A stretch of 64,000 nt of DNA, taken from NCBI RefSeq assembly GCF_037975245.1, contig NC_092579.1, forward strand, positions 1,853,001-1,917,000, written 5' to 3'. Under the pieces are notes generated by a model that was not told the origin of the DNA, made no database searches, and worked only from the letters and a program-made list of their open reading frames with translations. The translations under genes were made by a program, and so were the position numbers. Within the stretch, counting starts at the first letter, position 1; each line of letters opens with the position of its first letter. This DNA is from Apostichopus japonicus. Lineage: Eukaryota; Echinodermata; Holothuroidea; Aspidochirotida; Stichopodidae. Below, one piece after another: positions 1 to 13,700 of the stretch.

Positions 1-148
1 TCTCTTTTTTCTTCTTCTTTTCCCTTCCTTTCTCTCCTCCTTTTCTTTTTTCCCCCCTCCTTTTCCCTTTTTTCTTCTCTTTTTTTCTCTCCTCTTTTTC
101 TTACCCGGGGGGCGTGCGCCCCCAACGCCCCCCCTGGATACGCACCTG
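1..148. mobile_element. Right end of a hAT-like non-autonomous element (MITE)
   Basis: The right terminus reads CCTGGATACGCACCTG at 133-148, preceded by G/C-rich tracts with a short palindrome (105-132) and a long pyrimidine run (1-100). Reversed, the end begins CAGGTGCGTATCCAGG, matching the termini of complete elements at 24197-24489, 47728-48488 and 51896-52231. The left end lies outside the window, so the target duplication cannot be tested; the right flank would be ACTACTGT. The family link is from terminal similarity only. Confidence 0.6.
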
Positions 149-151
149 ACT

Positions 152-480
152 ACTGTGTACACAAGACTGGAACACTTCAGTAAATAATATACCCAGTAAG
201 CTGTAGAATACTACTGTGTATGTACAGTACACAAGATTGGAACATTACAGTAAATAATATACCCAGTAAGCTGTAGAATACTACTGTGTACACAAGATTG
301 GAACACTACAGTAAATAATATACCAAGTAAGCTGTAGAGAAGACTACTGTGTACAGTATGTACACAAGATTGGAACACTACAGTAAATAATATACTCAGT
401 AAGCTGTACTGTAGGAATACTACTGTGTTAACAAGATTGTAACACTTCAGTAAATATAATCCCCAGTAAGCAGTAGCAGA
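152..480. repeat. Tandem repeat, about 60-70 bp unit, five copies
   Basis: Five successive units share the blocks ACACAAGATTGGAACA, CAGTAAATAATATACCCAGT and AAGCTGTAGAATACTACTGT. Units differ by small insertions (for example an extra GTATGTACAGTA) and single-base changes. No coding potential is seen. Confidence 0.85.
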
Positions 481-1078
481 CTACAGCCTTATCAAACAAT
501 TTGGTTCGTTCTGACACACGTTTTGTTAGTCTCTAGATCAGGTGTATAACAGAGCCCTACCCCCCCCCCCCCTTCCTCCAACAAATTCCCATCTGAACAT
601 TTCCCAAGTGAACTGTCATGATTTAACTGAGATACAGTATATCTGTTTCCTTACAATCCTTCACAACTACAGTGAGTTTTACCATCATAAAGTAAAGCAT
701 TGTACGCACATTGGAAGGATTTAGAGTGTTATGCAATGGTTTGTTTATAATAAGTTCCTACTACAGACCATCTAGCTTCCATGCATGATGTAGTACTGAC
801 CATGTAGTACCATGTACTGGTCTACACTTCGCTCATTTTACAGTTCATATTGTTTTGTTCATAATTCTGCTCCAGCTAGTGAAAATTTGATAACATTTTC
901 AGGAAGTTATATTAGGGTGAATGAAACCAGAGCTTTTTTGCTAAGGGTTGCATGTACATGTGGTGTCAGCATGATAATGCACCATTCCTTTCTGCAGGAT
1001 TCATACATTTATAATCTAAGGCAAAATAATTAAAGTGAAACTTCATTGTTAACTGATAAATGTTAAAATTTGAGTCGT

Positions 1079-1192
1079 GAGTGATGATGTAATGGTGTGA
1101 TGATGTAATGGAGTGATGATGTAATGGTGTGATGAAGTGATGGTGTAATGGTGTGATGATGTTATGGTGTGATGAAGTGATGGTGTGACATT
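1079..1192. repeat. Short-unit minisatellite (GATGATGTAATGGTGT-like)
   Basis: Degenerate units of 8-16 bp built from GTGATGATGTAATGGT and GTGATGAAGTGATGGT repeat over about 110 bp. The short ORFs around it look like chance. Confidence 0.8.
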
Positions 1193-1267
1193 TCTATTTC
1201 GGCTCTTGTAAACTACTGTACAGTACATGGATGTATAATGAGGCCTGCATTTGATGTGTCTTACTAC

Positions 1268-1626
1268 TTAAAGGGTGTGAAGACTCGCGCACAAAGAAAC
1301 GTCTCATGCCGGTAATCTGACTTAGTTACGAATGAGGTGTAACAGAAGTGTTAGACACCACCATCGATCCCAGAAAATACACACACAGCTTGCTACCGTC
1401 GGTAATTAGACACTAGTGTTCAGTCAATACATGCAGCTACGGTCAATACCCACAACACAGTGTACATGGCAGCAATGGACATCTCAGGTCTAGATAAAAG
1501 ATAACAAGGTATCATGTTTCATTAATGTCTGCATTTTGTAGTGAAAAAACGTCATTTGCAAGCAACGGAAAGTTAACTTTTTCAGAGCGTGGCACACGGT
1601 TTGGGGCGAGTCTTCAATGCGTTTAA
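1268..1626. mobile_element. TTAA-flanked MITE, copy 1 (T2/Kolobok-like ends)
   Basis: A 359-bp unit bounded by TTAA on both sides (1268-1271 and 1623-1626). The left end continues AGGGTGTGAAGACTCGC and the right end, reversed, ACGCATTGAAGACTCGC, so the two share an inverted TGAAGACTCGC core. A diverged second copy with the same borders lies at 26672-27037. TTAA target duplication is known for piggyBac and Kolobok superfamilies; the TTAAAGGR start resembles the T2-type motif, so Kolobok/T2 is the better guess. There is no ORF of note, so the element would be non-autonomous. Confidence 0.75.
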
Positions 1627-2807
1627 ACACATTTGTTTAGCTCTCTGTTACCTGTGATTATAAAGTATATGATATTATGTCTTTAACTGATGTATGGTGT
1701 TTATCCAGACACCAAACCGTCACAAAGAGAACTCCAAAGTTATGCAATGAGTTTTGTGTTGGACTTTTTGGTATTTATTTTAATTTGTTTATTGCAAACG
1801 TTTGGTAAAGAAACTGGAGATGGTTGATACCTAATGTTTCCATTAGACTGTTCATTGGTTAAAACTGTATATCTGTTTCTTTTTTTCTTTACAACACTGA
1901 ATGTTTTACACAAGGATTTCCACTGCAGTGCAGCTGTTTTTCTGTGTGCACATTGAAACCTTGATATGACATAGTTAGCTAGATCCAAACAATAAAAAGT
2001 GGAACTTGAATTTAATTTTCTGAATTAATTATTAATTTTTGATAAACAAGTTTCCAAATAGAGAGATGCCTTCTCTTGCAGTTCTTCTATCCATGAGAAT
2101 TTTGACAGCAGGTGCATTGCACAAGGGTTTGTTTAGCTTTTAACTTCAGTGTCCCATATCTCTGACGAAAGTACTTTATGAACATGCACATGTAAATGTA
2201 TCGTAAAATACTGTACCATTGTATTTTAATTTTTCAATGTTTTGAGCTAATCTTTTTGCCTCGCATTTATATTGCACAAGAGTTACTAATAATGCAGGAA
2301 ATACTTGTCAATAAAATGGTAATAAGAAGTAAAAAACTGGGAAGAAAAGCAAAATAGCATTAAATGTAAATCTCCAAGAATCTATCAAACTTTCATTTAG
2401 TTCAAAATTTCAAAGCAAAGTAACAATAGTAAAAAAACTGAGAAAAATCTGAGTTATAATGTAACTTTGTAACTTTAATAGCTGAAACAGATTTTTTATA
2501 TGTTTATCATGTAATATACACCATGTAACACAATACTGTACAGTAGGTTGAATTTGAGCCTGTCTTTACTATATATAACCTTAACAAAAAGTCTACTGTG
2601 TAACAGATTATTTCAAATTAATAAATGAAACCATACTACTACAGTAGATATCCTTAAACGTACTAAGAAATGATTTATAATTCCTAAGTACACTGCAATA
2701 CCCCAACCCAAACCTTGACATTATTGGGCAGGGACAAAGGGACCTAACACAGAGAAGATTTGTACTTGTGAACTGTTAAATTTATAACTTACTTGACACT
2801 CTGTTAC
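1627..2807. other. Non-coding stretch, nothing recognised
   Basis: AT-rich sequence with only short ORFs of low plausibility (for example 1740-1988 minus). No exon, repeat array or element ends were recognised here. Confidence 0.5.
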
Positions 2808-3445
2808 CTGTCTCCTTTACCTATGCACACTTATCTACACTAGCCTATTAACTGGTAAAATTCTTGCACTGCACCCCCAATGACCCTATCTAAGGTCACT
2901 TACTCCTTCCCAATCTCCTTTACCTACACACACCTATCTACCCTAGCCTATTAACTGGTAAAATTCTTGCACTGCACCCCCAATGACTCTATCTAAGGTC
3001 ACTTACTCCTTCCAAATCTCCTTTACCTACACACACCTATCTACCCTAGCCTATTAACTGGTAAAATTCTTGCACTGCACCCCCAATGACCCTATCTAAG
3101 GTCACTTACTCCTTCCAAATCTCCTTTACCTACACACACCTATCTACAGTACCCTAGCCTATTAACTGGTAAAATTCTTGCACTGCACCCCTAATGACCC
3201 TATCTAAGGTCACTTACTCCTTCCAAATCTCCTTTACCTACACACACCTATCTACCCTAGCCTATTAACTGGTAACATTCTTGCACTGCACCCCCAATGA
3301 CCCTATCTAAAGGTCACTTACTCCTCCTTCCAAATCTCCATTACCTACACCCACCTATCTACCCTAGCCTATTAACTGGTGACATTCTTGCACTGCACCC
3401 CCAATGACCCTGTCTGAAGGTCACTTACTCCTCCTTCCAAACCTA
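2808..3445. repeat. Tandem array, about 103-bp unit, six copies
   Basis: Six copies of a unit containing CCTTTACCTACACACACCTA, CCTATTAACTGGTAAAATTC and CACCCCCAATGACCCTATCT. The spacing of the TGACCCTATC block is 103 bp for the first copies and 108 bp after a 5-bp insertion near 3147. Copies are about 95% alike, indicating recent expansion. The first and last units are the most diverged. Confidence 0.92.
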
Positions 3446-4644
3446 CCAGTCTGAAAATGTATCACACATGTTTATGTTGGGATTTTCAACCTTAATTATA
3501 TTGGCAACAGCTCATACATTGTACAGTGTATTAGCTGAGTCAGACAGTTTAATTTGCTTACATAATTCTTCATGAATGTTTTATTCCTGATTCAGCAAGT
3601 ACTGTACATTAATATTTGCAATGAAGTGATTCTTCCTCGCTGCTTAGTCCTGACATTTTCAGCTTCCTGTTTCTATGTTTTGAATGAGCTTATATGAATA
3701 TCGAAGAAGGTTCTTCACTGTAGTTACCAAGGGAAGTCGAGAAAATCTGCTTTTAACAACTACAGTAGTACTTTCTTGAGGTAGCTGAGGATATTTCAGT
3801 TTGTGATCTCAGAGATTCTAGGAAATTCAAACAAAAGTATTACTACTGTAGTTGCTATGAAGTTGTGAAATACAATCTGTAATGTTACTCTTGACAAATT
3901 TCAAGTGTTCCTGAAGGCAATAGACAGTGTGTAAAGTGCTCATTCATCATGTACACAAGAAGAAGGATAAGATATATGACTGCTAATGTTAACAATGAGG
4001 GCAGTTTTAAAAGCAAACGTTTAATCCTATATGTGACAGTGAAATACTGTACTACTCTGTATTGCCAAAACTAGCAAACTTGTGTCCTGTATCTAGTACA
4101 GAGGTATTGTTTGGACAATCACAGTATTAAATTATTAATGGTACGGAATTGCTCCACTTCCTTAAGTGTATTTGAGATACATATGTATTCGAAACATTGT
4201 GACTGACAGCTCAACCTATCCTCAAGTTGGCCAACACCCGAACATTTTCTTCATTTTTATTTCCTTCGCTGTGTTGTCATGAGCCAAGTGATAATCGAGG
4301 GTTCCCTTATGAGAGCTGATTTTATGAGGTAAACACAATCGGTGTCCAAACAGTCTGATCACCTTCCCATTCCGTAAATGCAACTGTACGTTTTAAAAGA
4401 AGACTCAATGAACAGGGAATAAACTTAGTGAACATTCATATTTTTGAAGGCTCTGACCTTTTCCTAAAGATTATTCAGTACTAAGATTCCTGTTAACAAA
4501 AGATGCATATCTTTTGTCTTGCACCATTACAGCAATTTGACCGTTTTTCATCGCAGTTTTGCGATGGGATAATAATTGGATAAATTTTTCCCTGAATGAA
4601 TATTTGATTTACTTTGACCTTCGCTATTTTGTTTTCATTCACAG

Positions 4645-4753
4645 GACGATACAGGTGCCTATCTCATAGACAGAGACCCAACATACTTTGGACCTGTCCT
4701 CAACTATCTACGTCACGGAAAGTTAGTCATCAATAAAGATTTAGTCGAAGAAG
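4645..4753 (+). CDS. KCTD2/5/17-like exon: middle of BTB/T1 domain
   Basis: The acceptor TTCATTCACAG ends at 4644 and the donor GTGGGT starts at 4754. The exon opens in phase 0 with [20 protein letters not shown] and ends one base into a Gly codon (phase 1). It encodes the highly conserved BTB centre ([19 protein letters not shown]). Confidence 0.93.
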
Positions 4754-7700
4754 GTGGGTTTCAGTTTAGCACACCTGTTCTCTTTCTTCCTGTGTGTGTT
4801 TATGTGCGTAATTCGAGATGTTTACAGGTTCATCTTGCCATGGAGACAAATGACAAGTGATCCCTTCAAGTAATCAACAGTATCTCGGTGATCTGTACAA
4901 GAGATTCTGAAGGATACTGAAGCTCATAGGTGTTTTATTAACTACATGTGCAGTACCTATGCTTAACAAAAGTTCCGTTAGGGTTAGGACCTTATAGCAT
5001 TGTTAGCTCCCATTACAGCAATGCAAGTATTGTTAGCCCAACTTGTGATGTTTCATTTCAATGACAGAAAAATGTAAAAAGTTGAACATTGTCAATTCAC
5101 AATTGTACGGACTATCTGAATAGAATTGCTATTGTAAAAAGTTCATCTGGATGTCGATACCAACCAGTAGTGAAAATATCTCAATGTGAGATTAGCTAGA
5201 GTGTGCTGGCATCAGTAACAGCTGACCTAGCTGTATCCATCCTTACGTATGGTGCTAGTCCTCCAGAAACTGGTGGTGGTATCTCATGATGACTCTGCCC
5301 TTTAACATGAACAAGGTTTAGAACTCGCTACCTGCTTTTACTCAGGACTGCCCCCTTGACATGCCTGTGTCTACCAGGGACAAAGTGTCCTCAAGCTCCA
5401 GTTTCCTTTAAAGTGGAACGATAGTGACAGAAAAAAAATCTCTCATTTTCATATATAATGTAGTTCATATGTTACCAAGCAACCCATTTTTTTAATTTTC
5501 CAAATAGCACACCGGAAAGTTATAAAAAAGGGAATTATAACGTGGTTTTTTCGTCTCCGTAATTTAGGAATTTGCAAACACTGAAACGACCTTGAACAGC
5601 CCTCAGGTCAGTGAATGACGTCACTGTGATGATCTTTTCTGTTGTGAACTGTTCAGTACGGTGCTGTGCGTGCATTTCGTGTCAGCATAACTGTTATTTT
5701 CCGGCGTAATGTTCAAGTCATAAATAGATAATGAATATCATGGTGTTTCTTGATTTCTTCACCACGTGTTTACAAGTTTGTTTTTACGAAATTTGCGGCG
5801 ATTTCGCAACGATTTCCCAATATCTGAAGAGGTAACTCGCAAGCTGACCCAAAGTAACGTTAATCTCAAGATCACGTTTTTGGCGGGTTTTATACAGAGT
5901 GATGTATGAATGTGCTCACTTACCAGTCAAACTGGCACAATAACAATAGTGATGATAGTCTCACGCCTAAACGTAGATTAGTATAACATCCGAAAGAAAA
6001 TCCAAAGTTCTAAACAAAGTAGATTCGCTTGTATGCACTAGGCCTACTGTAAAACATAAACGTTCCTTGTTCCGTGCGTCATTAAATCCAACAGAAAGGT
6101 TTCATTGAGCTTGAAATACAACCGCATTTGAACTCAATCGAGTAGTTAGTCTAGCTCGAAAAATTTTCTCACTACATGCAATGCCTTTTGCGTTTATTCA
6201 CATGCATGCCTCGTGGTTTGGGCTTAGGAGGAATCGTAATCTAGCCCAACTTCACGTAGGTCCGCAAACGGTACTTTCACACTGTGCAAACATAAGTGAC
6301 AGTGTGCGCTACCGTAAGTAATACTTACACAATGTTTTGTTTCGCTCGAGCATACACATATTTCCTATTCGTATTACATTTAAAGTGGTTTGGAGGGTAT
6401 GAACACATCTCTGCCCAAAAAAAGTGCCTAAGCGACGTCCATGCCCCAATTGAAATTTGCACGTTATTCTCTCCTCACATAGTCATTAGGTTGTTCACGT
6501 CTGACATGTCTTCCAATTCCAACACCTACTGTTGCATTTATCGGGATATATATAAATAATGCGGCATAAAAGCATCAATCTTTCAAACTTTTTTTACTTT
6601 AGTGACCTTGCCACACGCAAATTTCAATTTGGCCCGAGATGGCTCTATGACCGATTATTCCGTAATTTACACTGGGGCAGTCAGCTTCACTTAAACGACA
6701 AGAAAAAGCAGGAACAATAACACCTTTGTTTCAAGCAGTGTATCAAATCTCCTCTCTTCCCTTTCAATGTTACGTTTACGTTTAAGTTAAAAAAAATCGA
6801 TGAGGGGCTATCGTATCCAGAGTTTCCGATATCTCTCTCCACTTTTTCCGCTTGGAAAATTGAAAAAACTTATTGTAGAGTCCACATTCGTTCTGTTGCA
6901 TCCCCCTACAACGCAATTTCTTGGCATTTTGCTAGTGGTTTAAGTTGTTTGTCGAGTCCAATATAGAGTAGGTTGCAACTAAACTTACGCACTAAGTGCA
7001 CACTGCTGAAGTACACTTCACTTTGTTATCATCAAAATGACGTCACATGTCACTGTAGATCACGTGATCATCAAATCGCTTTTCGCGAAAAGCCCAATTT
7101 TTGTTTAAAAAATCAACGAGTTTAGGAATTTTTTTAAGGCCTTTCCCAACATCGGATTGACTTGAATTTTCACATGTGTAATATGGAAACCAACTAGAAT
7201 ACTCTTGAATAAAATCGTATTTTTTCGTCGATGCTGAAAAATCACTATCGTTCATCTTTAATGTCAGATCGCTCATCCTACAAGGTTTTCAATGGTTGTT
7301 ACTGGTGGCATCCATCAGTAGTTCTGCACCCTGCTGTTTGGACCTCGCCCTGCTATTGGTTCCGTGGGACCCAATTTTGTTTCCTTTGAGCACTTTAGTC
7401 TTCCCATTTACAGGAGCCTTACCCTTCACTTTAAACTTACCTGTATCTCTCCTGGAATCCACCAGAAAGCATGCAGTGTGGTTTTCTGAAGGGAGTTGTT
7501 GGCTTTGAAATAAGCATACTGTACAGTAGCTTCCTGTAACTCTTCTGCCATAGGATTGGGAAGCTGGTCAAGCAGTTCAGGCTGCAATCTAGTGTACACA
7601 GGCCTCTGAGCCAGGATTCCATCTCCTCAACACTTCAACAGGATGAATCCACACAGATCAGGCAGGCGAACCTACTCATTAATACATGCATTTATACAAC

Positions 7701-10700
7701 AAACATCAACATTGCAATGTTAGATCTGAGGACTGTCCTGGGATCATTTTAGCCGTCACCTTACCTGTCTCCTCGCACAGCTAACTGTACTCTTACCTTA
7801 ACTTGTATCACTGGCACTTGAACATCCTGCTGGACCACCTGCTCAATGAACAAAATGGCAGGGTGACTCCATACTGTAAGTTGAGGGGTGAGGCAGGGTA
7901 CATCTAAAAGCAGCACACAAGAGTATTTTGTTGAGCAAGTTGTACAAGCACCTTTGGTACATGCTAAAATCAACTAAGAAATATGAGCTGTACTAATACA
8001 ACCAATTTCATATTGGGAATCATACTCTAGAAGCAAAGAAGAGAGTTCCACAGCTTGCATATAACAATGACAATGCACAAAAATGCAGGATTATGAAGAA
8101 GTGATTACATGTTGTGTGAAGAATATTTGCAGAAAAATGCCATCCCGTATCTAAGGGGGTTGGGTTTGAAGAAGTAATGGGCTTTTTACATCACATGTTG
8201 TGTGAAGAACATCCCTACTGCATCTACAGTAAGGGGGTTGGTTTGGAAAAAGTAATGTGTCTTCTACAGTAAGTCCTGTACTTTGTAACCTCTCACTAAT
8301 GACACAGGAAAGAATTGCTGTCATTGGAAATGCAATAATTTAATGTTGGGAGTAATGAATGCAAAGTATTGAACAGCTGTTGCAGTAAATCTATAGATGA
8401 ATATGATCATGAAAACCAGTATGTTACTGTACTGTATAGCGCTGTATTAATTCTTATTGGTCAGCCTCATTTGGCCACCCCCTCTAACAACGCCCTAACT
8501 CTCCCTGTTATCATAGCAAGTAAACATTTCAAACTTGTCTTAGTCACTGTTGTCTCATCTTCTCCGTCAAACTCTGCGGTAACGGGTTACTGCTTCTGGT
8601 GTCAAAGACTTCTCTCCATCTTATCAATTGCAGTTTCCGTGGGCTATTTTTAGAACAGTCACGTTAATGAAGGAGGCATATCCACCTTTGTTTACATAAA
8701 AGAAGGATTCTGGCAGCTCTATATGAACATATGCTATGTCAGACTAACAGTATCTACATGACTTGTCTGTATGTCTGTGGCCCGTATTAATGTACTTTAC
8801 AATTACATTTATATTAAGTATTGTTTTAAATCATATACCAGGCAAACTGACCTAACAGAAATCTGTGTATATGTTATAGTAATGTGCCCAGTACAAAACA
8901 GAAACAATTTTAATTGAAAAAGTGAAATATCTTCAATTTGTGAACATTTGTTGAACATTTTAAACTTTCTTAAGATTCATGAAATGTGTATGTACAGGAC
9001 GTTTTAATGTAATCTGTGAGAATTATAAAAAAATTGTTAACAAATGTTATATATCCTGTTCTGTACAAGAATGTTACTCATCCTGTTCTGTACAAGAATG
9101 TTACATGTATCCTGTACTGTACAAGAATTTCATATATCCTGTACTGTGCAGTACCTCCAGTGTGATAGTTTATTTACACCTTCCTGAATATGTACAGCAT
9201 GGGCATAACTCAACACAAAACACTTACAGTAGTACGTGTGATAGCGTTCAAACTGATCCTATTTCTTACTTTGTCCATCGAAGCAAACCTTACTGTACAT
9301 CTCTATTTCATTGGTTATATGTCACAGATGCATGATTAGTAATTATTTCTTCATTTTCTATTTTATTTTTCCCTTTTAATTGTGTTCGGTCAGGTGTATT
9401 AGAGGAAGCTGAATTCTATAACGTCACACCACTGATAAGAATGATCAAGGAGAAGATACGAGAACGAGATGCAGGAAATCCACCGGTACAGTATGATTTC
9501 TCTCTAGGCAGGGGGTGAGGAGGGGGGGGGACACTGCAAGATATCACTTTTGTAATAAGTAGTTTGTTTCTTTAATGTTTCACAAAAACTGGAGGAAAAA
9601 AATGGCCTTCTTTTTAGTAATTCTGAGGTATTTTAAGTTGGGAATTGGTTAACACTGCTCAACTGTTCTGTAAAACTAATATTGGAGGACCTTTGTTTCA
9701 ACTGTGTTGTCCTTATCGTAGACTCGTAGAGTATAAGTTTTCTTACAAACAATAAGATAATTCTAAAGTGGACTTTTCCTGTCAATAAAGGTGTTCTAAC
9801 TAACACCAAAAATAATGAACCTCCCTTTCACAATCTTGAAAAAGCACCAGTATGATTGGGCTATGATAAGTTCTTTTAATGTTGTTCCTGCTTCTGTGTT
9901 CACGTGTACCTGGAATATACTGTACAGTATTACCATCGGTCTAATCTTAGAATATGTATAGCATATCTCAATCATATATATGTAAATTGGCAAATCTAAT
10001 GTCAGTCTTTAAAGCTTTAAAACTTGTACTTAATTTGACAAAATACCAACTGTACCAAAACTGTAGATTTTTGTAATTCACTATTTACATTATAAGCCCT
10101 TTGTGACAACAAACACAGCGATGCTCATGCAAGCGTTGTAGTGTCTGTAATCATCTAGCAAATATACCAGAATGGGATAATGGTCAGTTAATGTCATTCA
10201 CTTTTGTCTGTCTATACAAACTGTGCAGTTTGCAATAATCATTTCTGTGGCCTTGTCTATAATTCTTGATTGGTTTTTGCTGGTAAGCAAGGTTTTATTG
10301 AAAAAATTTCTCGAGAAACTATTGGTATGATGGAAGGAATCAATGTTTCTGTGGAGCACGAGAGAGTTTAAGTATATTAATTTTACTCTGCATTTGTTAC
10401 ACATGTATATACAGTAGAAATAACAGTTTCGAATCAGTGTGTCTAGATCTTTGATATAGCCACACAATGAAGGATTGAAAGTGGGCACAAGGATGTTGGA
10501 GTTACGCCTACAGTATACTTTAGAGCAATTCACAGTTAAGCAATGACGTAGGGATGTTTAAATTGCTGATCAAACTCAAAGCAACGAAAGTTTCAAACAA
10601 GGCCAAAAATATTTTTTATATGTTTCTGTAAAGACAGCCAAAACAGCTTAATTTGTTCACAGCTCAGCAGGAGTATTTCAGATTATTAACCTTCACAATT

Positions 10701-13700
10701 TTGCCTAAGGTTTACAAAAAGGCACGTTTTTCAACATTTGCACACCACCAGAAAAATAGTCTTCTGAAAGTTCAGGTTCCCAACACTGATCCTCTTTAAA
10801 TTGTCAGCTATAGTAGATTAAAAAAACAAAAAACAGTATGTCTATGAGATGATCTGTAAACTAGAGAGTTATAGTCTCTTCATTATTTTGTTTACTTTTG
10901 TAAAAAGGAAAAAAAACTGAGCCACATCTTACTTTGCTTCTTGAAAGGTGTTTGATAACCAGAATATGTTTGTTTAATTACTTATTTGGTATCATACCAT
11001 CTTTGTGATTATAATGTTCCTTTCACCCTAAAAATAGAACACAATATCAGTTTAAGCAAAGGACTCTTCTCTAGAGTTAGTTTTAATTACCACAACGCCC
11101 ATCACTATGGACTTGCCATTAAAGGCCTTCATTCACTATGTAACCTTTTATATAGATCTGGGATAAAGTCGTGCAGGGAATAATAATTGATTGTTCAAGC
11201 TTTCTGCTGCAGTTTTCTGGTTCATGTACAAACTTGTACTGGTTCAAAGCTACAGTAGCCTTGTTGAGTGAGTGTTGGAGTTTACACTTAGAGTATACCA
11301 CATACTTGAAGCCTATTTTGGTAGGCCTATATGTAACTAACTTTATGATAACTGAACAGCTGAACATTTTTATTTACCACAGCATAATAAAAACTTACAG
11401 GCCTCCAAATTTGGGCTATTTACTTGCTAAATGCAAGTGGATTTTTGCCATTTGCCAGTAGAACAAGAAAAGTCATAATTGTCAATTTTCTGCCAGTAGA
11501 CATGAAGAACATTTAAATCACATTGTACAGTAAGTCAGTGGACAATTGTCAGTCAAAGACTACTGTACCTAGGCATGATTTCTGTAGCTAACATAAGCCA
11601 TGAATTTATGCGTGTTACCAGCAAATGTTATTGGGCTACTCTCAAAAGCCTGTACATTTAGTAACTGATGCATGTTCTAATTTAGGAAAATGCCAGTGAT
11701 TTTAGTCAGTAGATTTTGTTAGCACAGGCATATTTGAGCAGGTACAGTAGCTAAAGGGGTGAAATTCTATGCCATTTAACAGTTTCAGTAATAGTAACGC
11801 TACAGTAATACATAGTAATAGTAACGAGCAATACAGCATAGAAATAGAAACAATACAGTAATGCATAGTAATGGTAACAACACAGTACTGTTTACTATTA
11901 CTTGCACAACTACATTACTGTATAGTTTTACATACTTAGTTATCAAATCACTCCTCAATAGTGTGTGTAATACTGTATACTGTACATCACTGATGTGTCC
12001 ATTACCCTACCAGCATCTTACTGTGAATTTATTTAGCACAGTCAGCAGCTTCTTTGTCAGCCCTATGGCCAGGTTTAAAGGTCAAGTAATCAGAATATTA
12101 ACAAATTTATCAAAAGGAACTGAGGACCACTGGGAGGTGGGGGGGGGGGGGGGGTAAGGGTTGTATTTAACTCTAGATATAAAGACTGTTTAAGCATCTG
12201 CATCATTTCCAAAATATTGTAAACCCAAATCTTTCATTAATGGCAATAACGTTCATTTGTTTAAACAATCTAGGAAGTTGTCCTAGTTAGACCATTTGCA
12301 ATTTATATTCTGTGATGAGTAATACTGGATGGGCTTGGTGAAGTTAATGACACTGGTTGACGAATGAAAAATAAAAATTTTAAAAAACTGCAACTTGACT
12401 AAGATTAAGATGTCAACATCATCATCATCATCATCATCATTATCATAAATATTAATTTATCTGACTTTGTTTTCTCTTTTCCTCTGGACAGGCTCCAAGA
12501 AAACATGTCTATCGTGTAATCCAGTCTCAAGAAGGGGAACTCACACAGATGATTTCAACGATGTCAGACGGCTGGAGGTTTGAGCAGGTGATTGGTCATC
12601 ATAATCATCGTAATCAGTCAATGTTGGTAGCCGGCATGTAGCTAGAAATTTGTCCCGTATAACTTGAAAGCAAGTTTAATTCAGCTGGTTATTGGCACAG
12701 GAGCCATGTTCATCTCTGTATGCCTTGATAAGGCAATGTCCAGTTTATTAGCAGTGACAATTTCCAATGAATTTCTCGTTTTGGGATTCAAGTGCCCTGG
12801 CATAACGGGAAACGTTACAATAATCAACTTATACAGGACCAGTAGGTCAAACTCCCAGAGTTATTTCCCAGAGGACGTTACTTTGAACCAGGTTTGAAGG
12901 CCATAGTATTACTGTTGTAGATATTACAGAAATATGTAAATCAATTTGTCTAATATTCAATGTTCTGTTATTTCAGAGGACTGATTACTGATGAGTAATG
13001 TGAGACATAGAAGTGTTTATTAATCTACTTTAGTGTGCATAATTATGAAATCTGTACTATATCGTAGAAGTGAAGAATTGCTTCACCAGATCACATCTCT
13101 GTCTCATAACAGTTGCAGTCTCACTGTACCAAGTTTGGTTACTTGTTTCCTAGATGGTTGTCAATATGTCTAACTCTTCGCTATGTGGCATACTGTCATT
13201 GCATGTTTAGGAGACCCAGACTACTGATGTCAACAAAATGTATTGCACATGGTCCCATTGGCACTGTGTGAAGTAGTAATAGTAATAGTAGTAATATATT
13301 CCATAGGAAGGAAATATCTACTGGAAAAATAAATTGAACCATATATATTAGACTTAAACTGTTAATCAATCTTGAAGATTTACGACTATAGGTGACATTG
13401 CTGCTTTTGTTTTGATGTTTTTTTTAACTTATATTTAGGGTTTTTCAGAAACTTCAATTTTTAGCAAAAGATGCCAGAAATATGTCTGAAAATGATACTC
13501 CCTATGACAGAAATGACCTAATCTCACAACAGTGTCTTTACGATATACATTCAGCATGTCATTGTCACTAATTTTGTTTCAATTTTGTTTTCAGTTGGTC
13601 AGTATTGGTTCATCCTATAACTATGGGGAAGAGAACCAGTCAGAATTTCTATGCGTAGTCTCAAAGGAAATAAGTAATAGCTCTGGCCCGACGGCGAGAC

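Noticed and set aside
1-4644. Missing first coding exon of the KCTD gene
   Set aside because: Scanned for the conserved WVRLNVGG-type start of the BTB domain with a donor in the right phase and found none; the exon is presumed to lie upstream of the window.
7296-7508. Plus-strand ORF of 70 codons with a hydrophobic start
   Set aside because: No family resemblance, and the opposite strand gives a more natural protein composition in the same interval.
9486-9496. Alternative donor at 9491 for the second KCTD exon
   Set aside because: It would add five bases and shift the next exon out of its conserved frame.
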